Assembly: GCA_020025305.1 (NCBI GenBank)
Contig: JAHHSG010000009.1
Span: forward strand, 1 to 64,000
DNA from: Oscillospiraceae bacterium
Lineage (GTDB): Bacteria; Bacillota; Clostridia; Oscillospirales; Oscillospiraceae
Direction of reading: 5' to 3'
DNA length: 64,000 bases
Part shown: piece by piece, positions 39,699 to 49,233 of the stretch
How positions within the stretch are numbered: position 1 is the first letter of the stretch
Layout: every line of letters begins with the position of its first letter
Notes under the pieces: model-generated
The model's input: only the letters and a program-made list of their open reading frames with translations
What the model was told of the DNA's origin: nothing
Databases searched by the model: none
Program-made: the position numbers and the translations under genes

Positions 39699-40145
39699 TT
39701 ATAGGCTGTCGGTGTCCACCACCAGCGTCAGCGGGCCATCATTGACGGACTCCACCTCCATATCGGCACCGAACTCGCCTGTCTCTACATGAAATCCCTT
39801 ATCACGACAAAGCTGCACGAACTTTTCATAGAGGGGGATCGCCACCTCGGGACGTGCCGCAGACAAAAACTCCGGACGCCGCCCCTTCTTGCAGTTGCCA
39901 TAGAGGGTAAACTGGGAAATTACGAGAATCTGACCGTCCACCGCCTCCAGCCCGCGGTTCATCTTGCCGTTCTCGTCCTCAAAAATCCGCAGGCCCGTCA
40001 ACTTATCTGCCAGCTTTACGGCCTGCGCTTCCGTGTCCTCATGGGTCATCCCCAATAGGATCATAAAGCCCGGTCCGATTTGGCCGATGGTCTGACCGTC
40101 TACACGGACACTGGCGCTTTTTACACGAGTGAGTACTGCACGCAT
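39699..40145 (-). CDS. dtd: D-aminoacyl-tRNA deacylase
   Basis: 148 residues, standard length. It hydrolyses D-aminoacyl-tRNA (D-Tyr and others) and glycyl-tRNA-Ala mischarges. [17 protein letters not shown], the catalytic SQFTLYG motif and the [10 protein letters not shown] variant of the NGPVT cross-subunit motif are present. Located 24 nt downstream of rel, as in Bacillus subtilis. Confidence 0.96.
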   Translation of the reverse strand: MRAVLTRVKSASVRVDGQTIGQIGPGFMILLGMTHEDTEAQAVKLADKLTGLRIFEDENGKMNRGLEAVDGQILVISQFTLYGNCKKGRRPEFLSAARPEVAIPLYEKFVQLCRDKGFHVETGEFGADMEVESVNDGPLTLVVDTDSL

Positions 40146-40169
40146 GGTGCTTCTCCTTTCAACTTCTTT

Positions 40170-42377
40170 TTATCCGGCGGGACGGCTGACCCGTATAACG
40201 CCGGGAATCTGCTCCATACGGCGTGAAAGCGTCTGGAGCTGGCCACTGTCGGAGACCTGCACAGCCACCTCAATGAGGGCAAAGCCATCCGGCGTAGAGC
40301 GGGCATTTAACGCCGATACCCGGGTTTTGGTGGACGATAGCACCGTAGAGATATCCACAATGAGGTTCATGCGATCCTTCGCTGTCACCTGCAGTGTGGT
40401 CTGGTACTCCTCCGGCGTGCTCTCCGCCCAGGAGACCTTGATCCACCGACCCTTTTCCGCCGCCTGTCTCTCTGGAGAAGCATTCGGGCAGTCACTGCGG
40501 TGCACGCTGACACCATAGCCTCGCGTAATAAAGCCCACGATGTCGTCACCGGGCACAGGGGAACAGCATTTGGCAAACTTCACAAGGCAGTTGGACATTC
40601 CCTCCACCACAATGCCCTGCACTGCCTTTCCGCGGGCAGGCTGGACAGTTTTAGCCGCTGCAGCTGTCTGCTTGGCACTCTCTGCCTGTTCATAGTACGC
40701 AGACTGCTTTTGATGGACAATGCGCTGAATCTCATCCCGGAATCGCCCGATGGCCTTTAACGTGGTGATCCCGCCGTAGCCGATGGCGGCATAGAGATCA
40801 TCCATGGAATTATAGGAAAATTTCTTGAGCACCGGCAGCAGCGTATCCTGCGCCGTCAACTCCCGCAATGTGACACCGCAGCGTTTCAGCTCGGCCTCAA
40901 ACGCCGCACGTCCGTTGACGATGTTTTCCTCTCTTTTTTCCCGCTTAAACCACTGGCGGATCTTGGAGCGTGCCTCGCTGCTGCGGGCGATTTTCAGCCA
41001 ATCACGCCCGGGGCCTTTGGCATTCTTGGAGGTCAGCACCTCTACCACATCGCCGTTTTTCAGCTTATAGTCGTACTGGACGATATGACCGTTGACCTTA
41101 GCCCCCACCATGCGGTTGCCCACAGCGGAATGGATGGAGTAGGCAAAGTCGATGGGCGTGGCCCCGGCAGGCAGGTTGATGACATCCCCCACCGGGGTAA
41201 AAACGAACACCTCATCGGCAAACATATCCACCTTCAAAGAGTGAATAAATTCCTCCGCATCGGCCCCCTCCTGATTCTCCAGCAAACGGCGCACCCACTC
41301 ATACCGGTTTTCGTCGCCGCCGCCCTGCCCATTCTGCTTATACTTCCAGTGGGCGGCAATACCATATTCCGCCACTTCGTGCATCTCCTTGGTACGGATC
41401 TGCACCTCGAAAGGAACTCCCGTCTGGCTCATCACAGTGGTGTGGAGACTCTGGTACAAGTTGGGCTTCGGTGTGCCGATATAGTCCTTGAAGCGGCCCA
41501 GAATGGGCTTATAAAGGTCATGGACAATTCCCAGCACATTATAGCAATCCGCCACCGTATCCACGATGACACGGAATGCAATCAAGTCAAAAATATCATT
41601 AAATGTCTTATTCTGGGTATACATCTTCCGATAGATGCTGTAGGGATGCTTGAGCCGCCCATAGACCACCGCATCCTTGATCCCGGACTCCTGCACCCGC
41701 TGGGAGATCTGGCTGTTGATGCCGTCCATAAAGTCCTCATATTCCTCAGCCTTGGCATCCAATGCCTCCATGATCTCCTCATAGCCAACGGGATCGAGAT
41801 ACTTTAAGGAAAGATCCTCCAGCTCCCATTTCATGCGCTGCATACCTAAACGGTGGGCGATAGGGGCATAGATTTCCATGGTCTCAAAGGATTTCTGCTT
41901 CTGCTTCTCCGGCGTCTGATACTCCATGGTTCGCATATTGTGCAGCCGGTCGGAAATCTTTACCAGAATGACGCGGATATCCTTGGACATGGCCAGCAGC
42001 ATTTTACGCAGATTCTCCATCTGCTCCTCCGCTTTGGAGGTGAATTTTACACGGGTCAGCTTGCTGACACCCTCCACCAAATCCGCCACGGTGGGGGAAA
42101 AGAGGCGTGCAATATCCTCATGGGACGTACTGGTGTCCTCAATGGTATCGTGGAGCAGCGCTGCTATAATGGACTCCGAGTCCAGATGCAGCTCATTGGC
42201 CACGATATGGGCCACCGCCAGAGGGTGGGTTACATAAGGTGAGCCATCCTTGCGCTTCTGCCCTTCATGGGCCTGGACGGCAAACTCATAGGCCGCCCGG
42301 ATCTGGGCAAAATTGGCATTGGGATTATAAGTGCGAATGGAGTCCTCCAACTGCAGATAGGATTCTTCTATTGTCAT
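40170..42377 (-). CDS. rel: Bifunctional (p)ppGpp synthetase/hydrolase Rel
   Basis: 735 residues from ATG 42377 (AGGTGG six nt upstream). Domains in order: HD hydrolase (about 30-190) with the intact HDTIED motif at 76-81; synthetase (about 225-345) with YRKMYTQNKTFNDIFDLIAFRVI and YQSLHTTV; TGS (about 375-440, VFTPVGDVINLPAGATPIDFAYSIHS); a helical/zinc-finger region (LVKFAKCCSPVPGDDIVGFITRGYGVSVHRSDCPN); and ACT (about 660-735). With both active sites intact it should make and degrade the alarmone during the stringent response. recJ lies 11 nt upstream; the apt gene often found between them is absent. Confidence 0.97.
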   Translation of the reverse strand: MTIEESYLQLEDSIRTYNPNANFAQIRAAYEFAVQAHEGQKRKDGSPYVTHPLAVAHIVANELHLDSESIIAALLHDTIEDTSTSHEDIARLFSPTVADLVEGVSKLTRVKFTSKAEEQMENLRKMLLAMSKDIRVILVKISDRLHNMRTMEYQTPEKQKQKSFETMEIYAPIAHRLGMQRMKWELEDLSLKYLDPVGYEEIMEALDAKAEEYEDFMDGINSQISQRVQESGIKDAVVYGRLKHPYSIYRKMYTQNKTFNDIFDLIAFRVIVDTVADCYNVLGIVHDLYKPILGRFKDYIGTPKPNLYQSLHTTVMSQTGVPFEVQIRTKEMHEVAEYGIAAHWKYKQNGQGGGDENRYEWVRRLLENQEGADAEEFIHSLKVDMFADEVFVFTPVGDVINLPAGATPIDFAYSIHSAVGNRMVGAKVNGHIVQYDYKLKNGDVVEVLTSKNAKGPGRDWLKIARSSEARSKIRQWFKREKREENIVNGRAAFEAELKRCGVTLRELTAQDTLLPVLKKFSYNSMDDLYAAIGYGGITTLKAIGRFRDEIQRIVHQKQSAYYEQAESAKQTAAAAKTVQPARGKAVQGIVVEGMSNCLVKFAKCCSPVPGDDIVGFITRGYGVSVHRSDCPNASPERQAAEKGRWIKVSWAESTPEEYQTTLQVTAKDRMNLIVDISTVLSSTKTRVSALNARSTPDGFALIEVAVQVSDSGQLQTLSRRMEQIPGVIRVSRPAG

Positions 42378-42388
42378 CGTACTCCACC

Positions 42389-44473
42389 TCATTTCACCGT
42401 TTGCGTTCCGCCGGCAAGTCGGCGGAGATATATGGACTCTTCCAAAGAGACTTTCTTTCCCTGATTTCTCCGGCACAGGCAGATCTGCTCCGCCTGGCGC
42501 TCACAGCTTAACAGTTCCCGTTCCCGGAAGATTTCCAGGGCAAAGGCCGCACGCAAAAACGGCTCTGCCCCTGTCATAGCCGCCGCTATCTGCCGGACAA
42601 GAGGCAGATAGTCTGTGGTCAATCCCTCCTGCGGCACCAAATGCTGCAGCGAGCGCCATGCCCGCACACACTGTTCCCGGGTGGGCTGCAGGCGCATGAT
42701 CTCCTTGGGACGCAATGTGTCTCCTGTAAGGCAGCGTTCCAACAGATGCAGGGATTCCTCCTCCCGTCCGCTGCAGCACAAGGACGGGCGGATATCCACC
42801 ATTTGCAGCTGTACCGAACGGTTGCCCCGGAATTCGTTAATCTGTAAATAGAAGGCGGCATCCACCCGGCTGCCCACCGTGACACCACAGGCTTCCGCAC
42901 TGGCAGAGAAAAAGATTCCCTCCAGCTGTACCGGCCCCTTACTGAGCCGTAGCTTCAAGTGGCGATTCTGTCCCACATTCTGCATCCGCTCCAGTGTCGC
43001 ACCCTGCAGGCAAAACACGGGGCGGTTATTTCCGGCGCCATAAGGCTCCAGAAGATCCAGCGCCTCCACTTCCTCCAGCGTCACCCGGCCCGGATGCGCC
43101 AGCACCGCATCGATCTCCAGACTGGACACCGGTTCGGCACCGCCGCGGTACTCCCGAGCGATTTGGTTCATTCTATGTCGGAAAGCAGGAATATTTTTTT
43201 CTTCAATGGTAAAACCGGCCGCCAGCTCGTGGCCGCCGAATCCCAGCAGCAGATCGGCGCAGTTCTCCAGCGCCGCAAATAGGTTAAAGCCGCCCCAGCT
43301 GCGGCAGGAACCCTTGCCCACACCGCCGTTGAGATGAATCATAAAGCTGGGGCAGGAGTATTTTTCACTCAGGCGGGAGGCAACGATGCCCACCACGCCC
43401 GGATGCCAGCAATCGCTGGACAAGATCAGGGCGCTGCGCTCTTCCTCCGGCAATGCCTCAATCATTTCCAGTGCCTGTGCGTAGATTTCCTGCTCCACGT
43501 CCTGCCGTTCCCGATTCAAAGCACACAGCTGCCGCGCCAGCATGGCCGCACGCTGCGGGTCATCACATAAAAGAAGATCTGCTGCCATATCCGCCGCATC
43601 CATGCGTCCGGCGGCATTGATGCGCGGCGCCAGCACAAAGCCGATCTGCACGGAAGTAATGGTCTTGTCAGCCAGACCCGCCTCCCGCAAAAGCGCATGC
43701 AGTCCGATGAAATCCGAATGGCCAATGGAATCCAGACCACGGGACACGATGGTGCGGTTTTCTCCGGACATCTGCATCACATCCGCCACCGTGCCGATAG
43801 CAGCCAGCGTGCAGTAGCGGGAAAACACCGCCTCTTCCCGGTCGGTGCCCGCCAAGGCCAGCACCAGCTTCAGGGCCACACCGCAGCCGGCCAGATGCTT
43901 GAAGGGATATGCACAGTCGCTGCGGTGTGGATCCAACACGGCACAGGCCTCCGGCAGCTCTTCCTTGCACTCATGGTGATCGGTAATGATCACATCCATG
44001 CCTAAAGAGGCGGCGTAAGCCGCCTCCTCCACGCCGGTAATGCCGCAGTCCACGGTAATGAGCAGCTGCACACCCCGCTGGTGCAGGGTGTGAATGGCAT
44101 CTTTTCCAAGGCCGTACCCATCCTCAATACGGTGGGGGATATAGTGCAGACAGTCGGCGCCGCGCTGCTGAAGAAAATCTACCAGAATACAGGTCGCCGT
44201 AATGCCGTCCACATCATAGTCACCAAAAACAGCCATGCGCTCTTTCTTCGACAAAGCCCGGTTGATCCGATCCACCGCACGATCCATGTCTTTCATCATG
44301 AAAGGGGAGATGGTCAGCCGATGATCCCGCTCCAGAAACGCGGCGGCTTCCTCCGCCGAGGCAACGCCCCGGCCAGCCAGCACTTCCGACACAAGAGGCG
44401 GGTAGCCGGCAGCAATCAGCGCCTCCGCCGTCCCATCCGGTGTTGGGTGAATATTCCACTTTTGAAATTTCAT
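42389..44473 (-). CDS. recJ: Single-stranded-DNA-specific exonuclease RecJ
   Basis: 694 residues. The DHH phosphoesterase core has GDYDVDGITAT (residues 84-94) and TDHHECKEELP (DHH at 165-167), both manganese-binding; the DHHA1 domain includes GGHELAAGFTIEEKN. A C-terminal OB-like region follows, then a Cys/Arg-containing end. It degrades ssDNA 5' to 3' in recombination and mismatch repair. First gene of the recJ-rel-dtd-MBL-hemZ run. GGAGAGGAG precedes the ATG. Confidence 0.95.
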   Translation of the reverse strand: MKFQKWNIHPTPDGTAEALIAAGYPPLVSEVLAGRGVASAEEAAAFLERDHRLTISPFMMKDMDRAVDRINRALSKKERMAVFGDYDVDGITATCILVDFLQQRGADCLHYIPHRIEDGYGLGKDAIHTLHQRGVQLLITVDCGITGVEEAAYAASLGMDVIITDHHECKEELPEACAVLDPHRSDCAYPFKHLAGCGVALKLVLALAGTDREEAVFSRYCTLAAIGTVADVMQMSGENRTIVSRGLDSIGHSDFIGLHALLREAGLADKTITSVQIGFVLAPRINAAGRMDAADMAADLLLCDDPQRAAMLARQLCALNRERQDVEQEIYAQALEMIEALPEEERSALILSSDCWHPGVVGIVASRLSEKYSCPSFMIHLNGGVGKGSCRSWGGFNLFAALENCADLLLGFGGHELAAGFTIEEKNIPAFRHRMNQIAREYRGGAEPVSSLEIDAVLAHPGRVTLEEVEALDLLEPYGAGNNRPVFCLQGATLERMQNVGQNRHLKLRLSKGPVQLEGIFFSASAEACGVTVGSRVDAAFYLQINEFRGNRSVQLQMVDIRPSLCCSGREEESLHLLERCLTGDTLRPKEIMRLQPTREQCVRAWRSLQHLVPQEGLTTDYLPLVRQIAAAMTGAEPFLRAAFALEIFRERELLSCERQAEQICLCRRNQGKKVSLEESIYLRRLAGGTQTVK

Positions 44474-44526
44474 ATCTGCCGTCTCCTCTCCTGCGTTTTT
44501 TGATATACTTTCACTAATAATATTTA

Positions 44527-44555
44527 ATTATAGCAAATCTGCCCTAAAAGGTAAA
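44527..44555 (-). promoter_or_regulatory. Promoter of the recJ operon
   Basis: On the minus strand TTTACC (44555-44550), 17 nt, TATAAT (44532-44527) with an upstream TG. Confidence 0.65.
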
Positions 44556-44638
44556 GCAAAAAACAATCCCTATAAACGCTGCATCATTTTCTCGCTTTAT
44601 CCGCTGCTTTTTGGAAAAATGCACGTTTTTCTTCCGGT

Positions 44639-44655
44639 TTTACATTCATTTTACA
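44639..44655 (+). promoter_or_regulatory. Pho-box: direct repeats for PhoB/PhoP-type regulator
   Basis: TTTACA at 44639-44644 and again at 44650-44655, an 11-bp period, matches the TT(A/T)ACA direct repeats bound by PhoP/PhoB. It lies about 97 nt before pstS, so the regulator encoded at 49.2 kb probably controls this operon. Confidence 0.65.
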
Positions 44656-44751
44656 ATACTGTGATAACGGATTTGATGGTCATGGTCTATTCTGTAATCG
44701 TGAACGCAAAAGGTAATATCCAAAATTTAATCGTTCAAGGAGTATGAAGAA

Positions 44752-45567
44752 ATGAAAAAGACAAAAAGAGTATTGGCTTTGGCAACTGCTGCCATTATGA
44801 GCGTATCTCTGCTGGCAGGCTGCTCTAACAGCACTTCCGGCACAGTATCTACCGACGGCTCCACTTCCATGGAGAAGGTCATCGGCACATTGGGCGAAGC
44901 CTTCGAGAAGAACAACGAAGGCGTAACCTTTACTTATAACCCCACCGGTTCCGGTTCCGGCATCAAGGCCGTACAGGAAGGCCGCTGCGATATCGGTCTT
45001 TCCAGCCGTGCCCTGAAGGACGAGGAAAAGGCATCTGGCCTCACCGAAACCGTGCTGGCCTATGACGGCATCGCCATCATCGTAAACCCCGAAAATCCCA
45101 TTGCCGACTTGAGCCTGGAGAACATCGCTGCCATCTACACCGGTGAGATTACCAACTGGAGCGAAGTGGGCGGCAAGGATGCCGAGATCGTACTGATCGG
45201 TCGTGAAGCCAACAGCGGTACTCGTGATGGCTTTGAGAGCATCACCGGCACCAAAGATGCCTGCAAGTATCGTCAGGAGCTGACCTCCACCGGCGATGTG
45301 ATCACCACCGTTTCCAGCAACCCCGATGCCATCGGCTATGCTTCCCTCGCCGCTGTGAAGGATAACGTAAAGGCTCTCTCCGTAGCAGGTGTTGCTCCCA
45401 CGGAAGATACCGTGAAGGACGGCAGCTATGTGGTACAGCGTCCCTTCGTTATGGTAACCAAAACCGACGCAAAGCTTTCTGATGTCGCACAGAAGTTCTT
45501 CGACTTTGCTCTCTCCGAAGACGCATCTGACCTGATTTCCAGCGCCGGTGCTGTGGCAACCAAATAA
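44752..45567 (+). CDS. pstS: Phosphate ABC transporter substrate-binding lipoprotein PstS
   Basis: 271 residues. The signal peptide ends in the lipobox LLAGC. Phosphate-contacting elements are visible: STDGSTSM, NPTGSGSGIKA, and the GREANSGTRDGFESI loop. It binds phosphate outside the membrane and hands it to PstCA. The Pho-box lies upstream and a hairpin terminator lies directly downstream, before pstC, which would give more PstS than permease. AAGGAG precedes the ATG. Confidence 0.97.
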   Translation: MKKTKRVLALATAAIMSVSLLAGCSNSTSGTVSTDGSTSMEKVIGTLGEAFEKNNEGVTFTYNPTGSGSGIKAVQEGRCDIGLSSRALKDEEKASGLTETVLAYDGIAIIVNPENPIADLSLENIAAIYTGEITNWSEVGGKDAEIVLIGREANSGTRDGFESITGTKDACKYRQELTSTGDVITTVSSNPDAIGYASLAAVKDNVKALSVAGVAPTEDTVKDGSYVVQRPFVMVTKTDAKLSDVAQKFFDFALSEDASDLISSAGAVATK

Positions 45568-45575
45568 GCACACTT

Positions 45576-45611
45576 GAAAAACGGCGGCTGATTGCAGCCG
45601 CCGTTTTTTTT
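45576..45611 (+). terminator. Intra-operon terminator between pstS and pstC
   Basis: AAAACGGCGGCTG / CAGCCGCCGTTTT with ATTG loop and a run of eight T. No separate promoter is seen before pstC, so partial read-through is expected. Confidence 0.85.
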
Positions 45612-45632
45612 GACAAGAAAGGAACTTATAGA

Positions 45633-46502
45633 ATGAAACACAAAAAGCAGCTTTTAGAAACCGTAATCCACGGCGTGTTTCTCATTCTCGGTCTGATTAC
45701 GGTGGGCTGTGTCCTTCTCATTACTGTATATCTGATTTTATCCGGTATTCCGGCCATCCGCAAAATCGGACTGCTTGACTTTTTATTGGGAGACACCTGG
45801 GCATCTACTGCGGCGGAACCCGCCTTTGGTATTTTGCCCTTTATTCTTACCAGCATCTACGGTACTGCCGGTGCTATCCTGCTCGGCGTTCCCATTGGCT
45901 TCCTGACGGCGGTTTACTTAGCGAAAATGGCGCCGTCCACCATTAGAAATGTGGTATCCTCCGCCGTCAGTCTGCTGGCGGGAATCCCCTCGGTGGTATA
46001 TGGTCTGGTGGGCATGATGGTACTGGTTCCGGCCATTCGCACCCTGTTCCACATCCCGGACGGTGCCAGTCTGCTGGCCGCGATCGTGGTACTGGGCATT
46101 ATGATTCTGCCCTCCATCATCAATGTTTCCATCACAGCGCTGGAAGCCGTTCCGAAAGAGTACGAGGATGCATCCCTTGCACTGGGCGCAACACCGGTGG
46201 AAACCTATTTCAAAGTCTCTGTCCCCGCCGCCAAAAGCGGAATCGCCGCAGCGGTGGTTCTGGGTGTAGGCCGCGCCATCGGTGAGGCCATGGCCGTAAT
46301 GATGGTGGCGGGTAATGCGCCAAATATGCCCTCACTCTTTCAAAGCGTCCGTTTTCTCACCACGGCGGTTGCCAGCGAAATGTCCTATTCCGACGGCTTG
46401 CAGCGGCAGGCACTTTTCTCCATTGCGCTGGTATTGTTCTTGTTTATCATGCTCATTAACGCTACGCTCAATTTCTTTTTAAAACGCTCGAAGGAGGGAT
46501 AA
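45633..46502 (+). CDS. pstC: Phosphate ABC transporter permease PstC
   Basis: 289 residues, about six membrane segments, first in the usual pstCAB order. IPSVVYGLVGMMVLVP and EYEDASLALGATPVETYFKVSVPAAKSGIAAAVVLGVGRAIGEAMAVMMVAGN (EAA loop and following helix) identify it. Forms the channel with PstA. Two nt separate it from pstA. Confidence 0.96.
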   Translation: MKHKKQLLETVIHGVFLILGLITVGCVLLITVYLILSGIPAIRKIGLLDFLLGDTWASTAAEPAFGILPFILTSIYGTAGAILLGVPIGFLTAVYLAKMAPSTIRNVVSSAVSLLAGIPSVVYGLVGMMVLVPAIRTLFHIPDGASLLAAIVVLGIMILPSIINVSITALEAVPKEYEDASLALGATPVETYFKVSVPAAKSGIAAAVVLGVGRAIGEAMAVMMVAGNAPNMPSLFQSVRFLTTAVASEMSYSDGLQRQALFSIALVLFLFIMLINATLNFFLKRSKEG

Positions 46503-46504
46503 GC

Positions 46505-47368
46505 ATGGAGAAACATCAGATTTCCCGAAAACGAAAAACTTATATTATCGTAATGAAATCCCTCATGGGGGTCTCCGCTGCCCTTACCTGCGCTCTTGTA
46601 CTGTTCCTGGCCATTTATGTGCTGGCAAAAGGCATTCCCCATATCACCTGGACACTGATCTCCACAGCGCCCAGCTACTTAACGGAAAATATTGGAATTT
46701 TACCGGACATTCTAAACACGATTTATCTCATTTTCGCCACGCTGCTCCTGGTCATTCCCTTAGGCGCCGGCGCCGCCATCTATCTGACGGAATACGCACA
46801 AAATAAGCGTCTGGTGTCTGTGATCGAATATGCGGCCGAGACCCTTTCCGGAATTCCCTCCATCATCTACGGTCTGGTGGGAATGCTGTTTTTCTGCCAA
46901 TTTCTCAAAATGCAGACCTCTCTTCTGGCAGGTGCCTTGACGTTGGTGATCATGAATCTGCCTACTATTATGCGAACCACACAGGAAAGCCTCAAAACCG
47001 TGCCCCAGAGCTACCGGGAAGGTGCTTTCGGCCTTGGCGCGGGAAAATGGCGGGTCATTCGCACCGTGGTGCTGCCGGGCTGTATCGATGGTATTGTCAC
47101 AGGCTGCATTCTTTCTGTGGGCCGCATTTTGGGCGAGTCCGCTGCACTGCTCTTTACCGCAGGCTGTGCCCATGTGCTCAACGGCTTTTTTGATGCACTG
47201 GGTAACGCAGGCGCTTCTTTGACGGTTGCCCTCTATTTTTACGCAAAAGAGCAGGGAGAGTTTGGTGTCGCCTTTGCTATTGCTGCGATTTTGATGATAC
47301 TGACTCTGCTCATCAATTTGCTGGCCGATTTGGTTGGCCGGTATTTTAAGAAAAGGAGAAGTCTATGA
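46505..47368 (+). CDS. pstA: Phosphate ABC transporter permease PstA
   Basis: 287 residues, about six membrane segments. [16 protein letters not shown] and [52 protein letters not shown] are the PstA permease motifs. Its stop overlaps the pstB start (ATGA). GAAGGAGGG inside the end of pstC serves as its ribosome binding site. Confidence 0.96.
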   Translation: MEKHQISRKRKTYIIVMKSLMGVSAALTCALVLFLAIYVLAKGIPHITWTLISTAPSYLTENIGILPDILNTIYLIFATLLLVIPLGAGAAIYLTEYAQNKRLVSVIEYAAETLSGIPSIIYGLVGMLFFCQFLKMQTSLLAGALTLVIMNLPTIMRTTQESLKTVPQSYREGAFGLGAGKWRVIRTVVLPGCIDGIVTGCILSVGRILGESAALLFTAGCAHVLNGFFDALGNAGASLTVALYFYAKEQGEFGVAFAIAAILMILTLLINLLADLVGRYFKKRRSL

Positions 47369-48120
47369 GTGACATTATTACCGTACAAGATTTAAACCTA
47401 TGGTATGGCAGCACCCAAGCGCTGCACCATATTAACATGAATATTCCCGACAAGAGCATTACGGCGCTGATCGGACCGTCCGGCTGCGGCAAGTCCACCT
47501 TTTTAAAAACACTCAACCGTATGAACGATCTCATCACCGGCGTTAAAATCACAGGGCAGGTTTTCTACAACGGCAGCGATATCTTTGCCCCGTCTGTGGA
47601 TGTCAATCTGCTGCGCAAGGAAATCGGTATGGTATTTCAAAAGCCCAATCCCTTTCCGATGAGCATCTATGACAATGTGGCCTATGGACCCCGAACCCAC
47701 GGAATCACCAGCCGCATCCAGCTGGACGAAATCGTGGAGCGTTCCCTGCGGGATGCCGCTATCTGGGACGAGGTGAAAGACCGGCTGAAGAAAAACGCTT
47801 TGGGTCTTTCCGGCGGCCAGCAGCAGCGTTTATGTATCGCCCGCGCCCTGGCTGTAGAGCCGGAAGTCCTGCTGATGGATGAGCCCACCAGCGCTTTGGA
47901 CCCCATTTCTACCTCCAAAATCGAGGAACTGGCCATCCAGCTGAAGGAAAAATACACCATCATCATTGTAACCCACAATATGCAGCAGGCCGTCCGCATT
48001 TCCGACCAAACCGCCTTTTTCCTTCTGGGAGAGCTGGTGGAATATGGCAACACAGAACAGCTGTTCTCCCAGCCGACGGATCAACGGACAGAGGATTACA
48101 TCACCGGGAGGTTTGGATAA
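47365..48120 (+). CDS. pstB: Phosphate ABC transporter ATPase PstB
   Basis: 251 residues. Walker [31 protein letters not shown] (PstB-specific Q-loop), signature [15 protein letters not shown], Walker [14 protein letters not shown] and switch His VTHNM are intact. Energises phosphate import and, with PhoU, passes the phosphate signal to the sensor kinase. Overlaps pstA by 4 nt and phoU by 1 nt (TAATG). Confidence 0.98.
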   Translation: MSDIITVQDLNLWYGSTQALHHINMNIPDKSITALIGPSGCGKSTFLKTLNRMNDLITGVKITGQVFYNGSDIFAPSVDVNLLRKEIGMVFQKPNPFPMSIYDNVAYGPRTHGITSRIQLDEIVERSLRDAAIWDEVKDRLKKNALGLSGGQQQRLCIARALAVEPEVLLMDEPTSALDPISTSKIEELAIQLKEKYTIIIVTHNMQQAVRISDQTAFFLLGELVEYGNTEQLFSQPTDQRTEDYITGRFG

Positions 48121-48770
48121 TGAGAAGTCGTTTTGATGAGCAGCTTGCCCTTTTAAATCGGGAATTGACCACCATGGGTGCTCTTTGCGAAGAATCCATT
48201 GCACTGGTGGCCAAAGCCCTTTCCGACAATGACAAGGAGCTGGCAAAGAAGGTAATCCCCTTGGATCATGAAATTGATCAGATGGAGCGGGACATTGAGG
48301 CACTATGCCTGAAGCTTCTCTTACAGCAGCAGCCGGTAGCCCGGGATCTGCGCCAGATTTCCGCCGCACTGAAAATGATCACGGACATGGAGCGCATTGG
48401 CGATCAGGCGGAGGACATTGCCGAGATCATTCTCTCTCTGGATGGACATACCGGGTCTGTCCATACGCAAATTTACGAAATGGCCAAGGCCACCAGTAAA
48501 ATGGTCACAGACAGCGTGGATGCCTATGTAAAGAAGGATCTGGCCCTGACAAACGCTGTCATTGACTACGATGACATTGTGGACAATTGCTTCAATCATG
48601 TTAAAAACGACTTGATTCAAGTCATTGCCCAAGATCCCACTGAGGGCGAATATGCGCCGGATCTGCTGATGATTGCCAAATACTTTGAACGCATTGGCGA
48701 CCATGCCACCAACATTGCAGAATGGGTATATTTCTCCATCTCCGGACAGCACATCGGCGAAACCTATTGA
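48120..48770 (+). CDS. phoU: Phosphate signalling protein PhoU
   Basis: 216 residues, two three-helix PhoU repeats. The metal-cluster motifs appear as DHEIDQMERDIE and DYDDIVDNCFNHVKND, plus MERIGDQAEDIAE and FERIGDHATNIAEWVYF. It damps PstSCAB activity and keeps the PhoR-type kinase off when phosphate is plentiful. Start codon shares a base with the pstB stop. Confidence 0.97.
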   Translation: MRSRFDEQLALLNRELTTMGALCEESIALVAKALSDNDKELAKKVIPLDHEIDQMERDIEALCLKLLLQQQPVARDLRQISAALKMITDMERIGDQAEDIAEIILSLDGHTGSVHTQIYEMAKATSKMVTDSVDAYVKKDLALTNAVIDYDDIVDNCFNHVKNDLIQVIAQDPTEGEYAPDLLMIAKYFERIGDHATNIAEWVYFSISGQHIGETY

Positions 48771-48795
48771 GAAACGTCAGCCAACGCAGTATAAT
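48767..48795 (+). promoter_or_regulatory. Promoter overlapping the phoU stop codon
   Basis: TTGAGA (48767-48772), 17 nt, TATAAT (48790-48795), with a second overlapping TATAAT at 48795-48800. It would start transcription about 430 nt before the response regulator. Confidence 0.6.
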
Positions 48796-48918
48796 ATAAT
48801 CCTATCACTGCTGTGAAGGGATACGATTTTATACAGCTGGCTGATGATTTCTCCTTTATCATCCGGCTGACCGCGTTTCTTACAAAAGGCGGGCTTAACA
48901 ATATCAACTCCCATGCAG

Positions 48919-48953
48919 CAACAGCAGTACACACCTTTGTGGTACTGCTGTTG
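48919..48953. repeat. 12-bp inverted repeat in the phoU-response regulator gap
   Basis: CAACAGCAGTAC and GTACTGCTGTTG flank an 11-nt loop; no T-run follows, so it is not a standard terminator. It could be an RNA stem or a regulator site. Apart from this, the promoter at 48767-48795 and a short leader frame, the gap 48771-49233 shows no gene. Confidence 0.7.
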
Positions 48954-49175
48954 TCCTAGTTGCAGGTGTTTGCAGCTGACACTGCCCTAAGCATCCCCCA
49001 CGTTCCCTCTTATCCGAGAACTGCTCCATGGCAGCCTTTGTGTCTGCGTGGTGCATGGCACTGCTGAAGATATGCCGGCTGCGCCAAAAGAGGGAGAAAC
49101 TCCTGCTGCCGCTATGGCGGCTGACCTTTACGAATATTTAACAAAGCATGATCGAAAATTTTAAAAGGATACCGT

Positions 49176-49226
49176 ATGATATCAAAGGAGAATGAATATC
49201 TTACCGATTCCAGAGGAAAGAAGTGA
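49176..49226 (+). CDS. Possible 16-codon leader peptide before the response regulator
   Basis: ATG 49176 follows AAAGGA and opens a 16-codon frame (MISKENEYLTDSRGKK) that ends 7 nt before the response regulator start. It might couple translation to the regulator gene. No homology is claimed; the frame may be chance. Confidence 0.2.
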   Translation: MISKENEYLTDSRGKK

Positions 49227-49233
49227 TCCTAAA

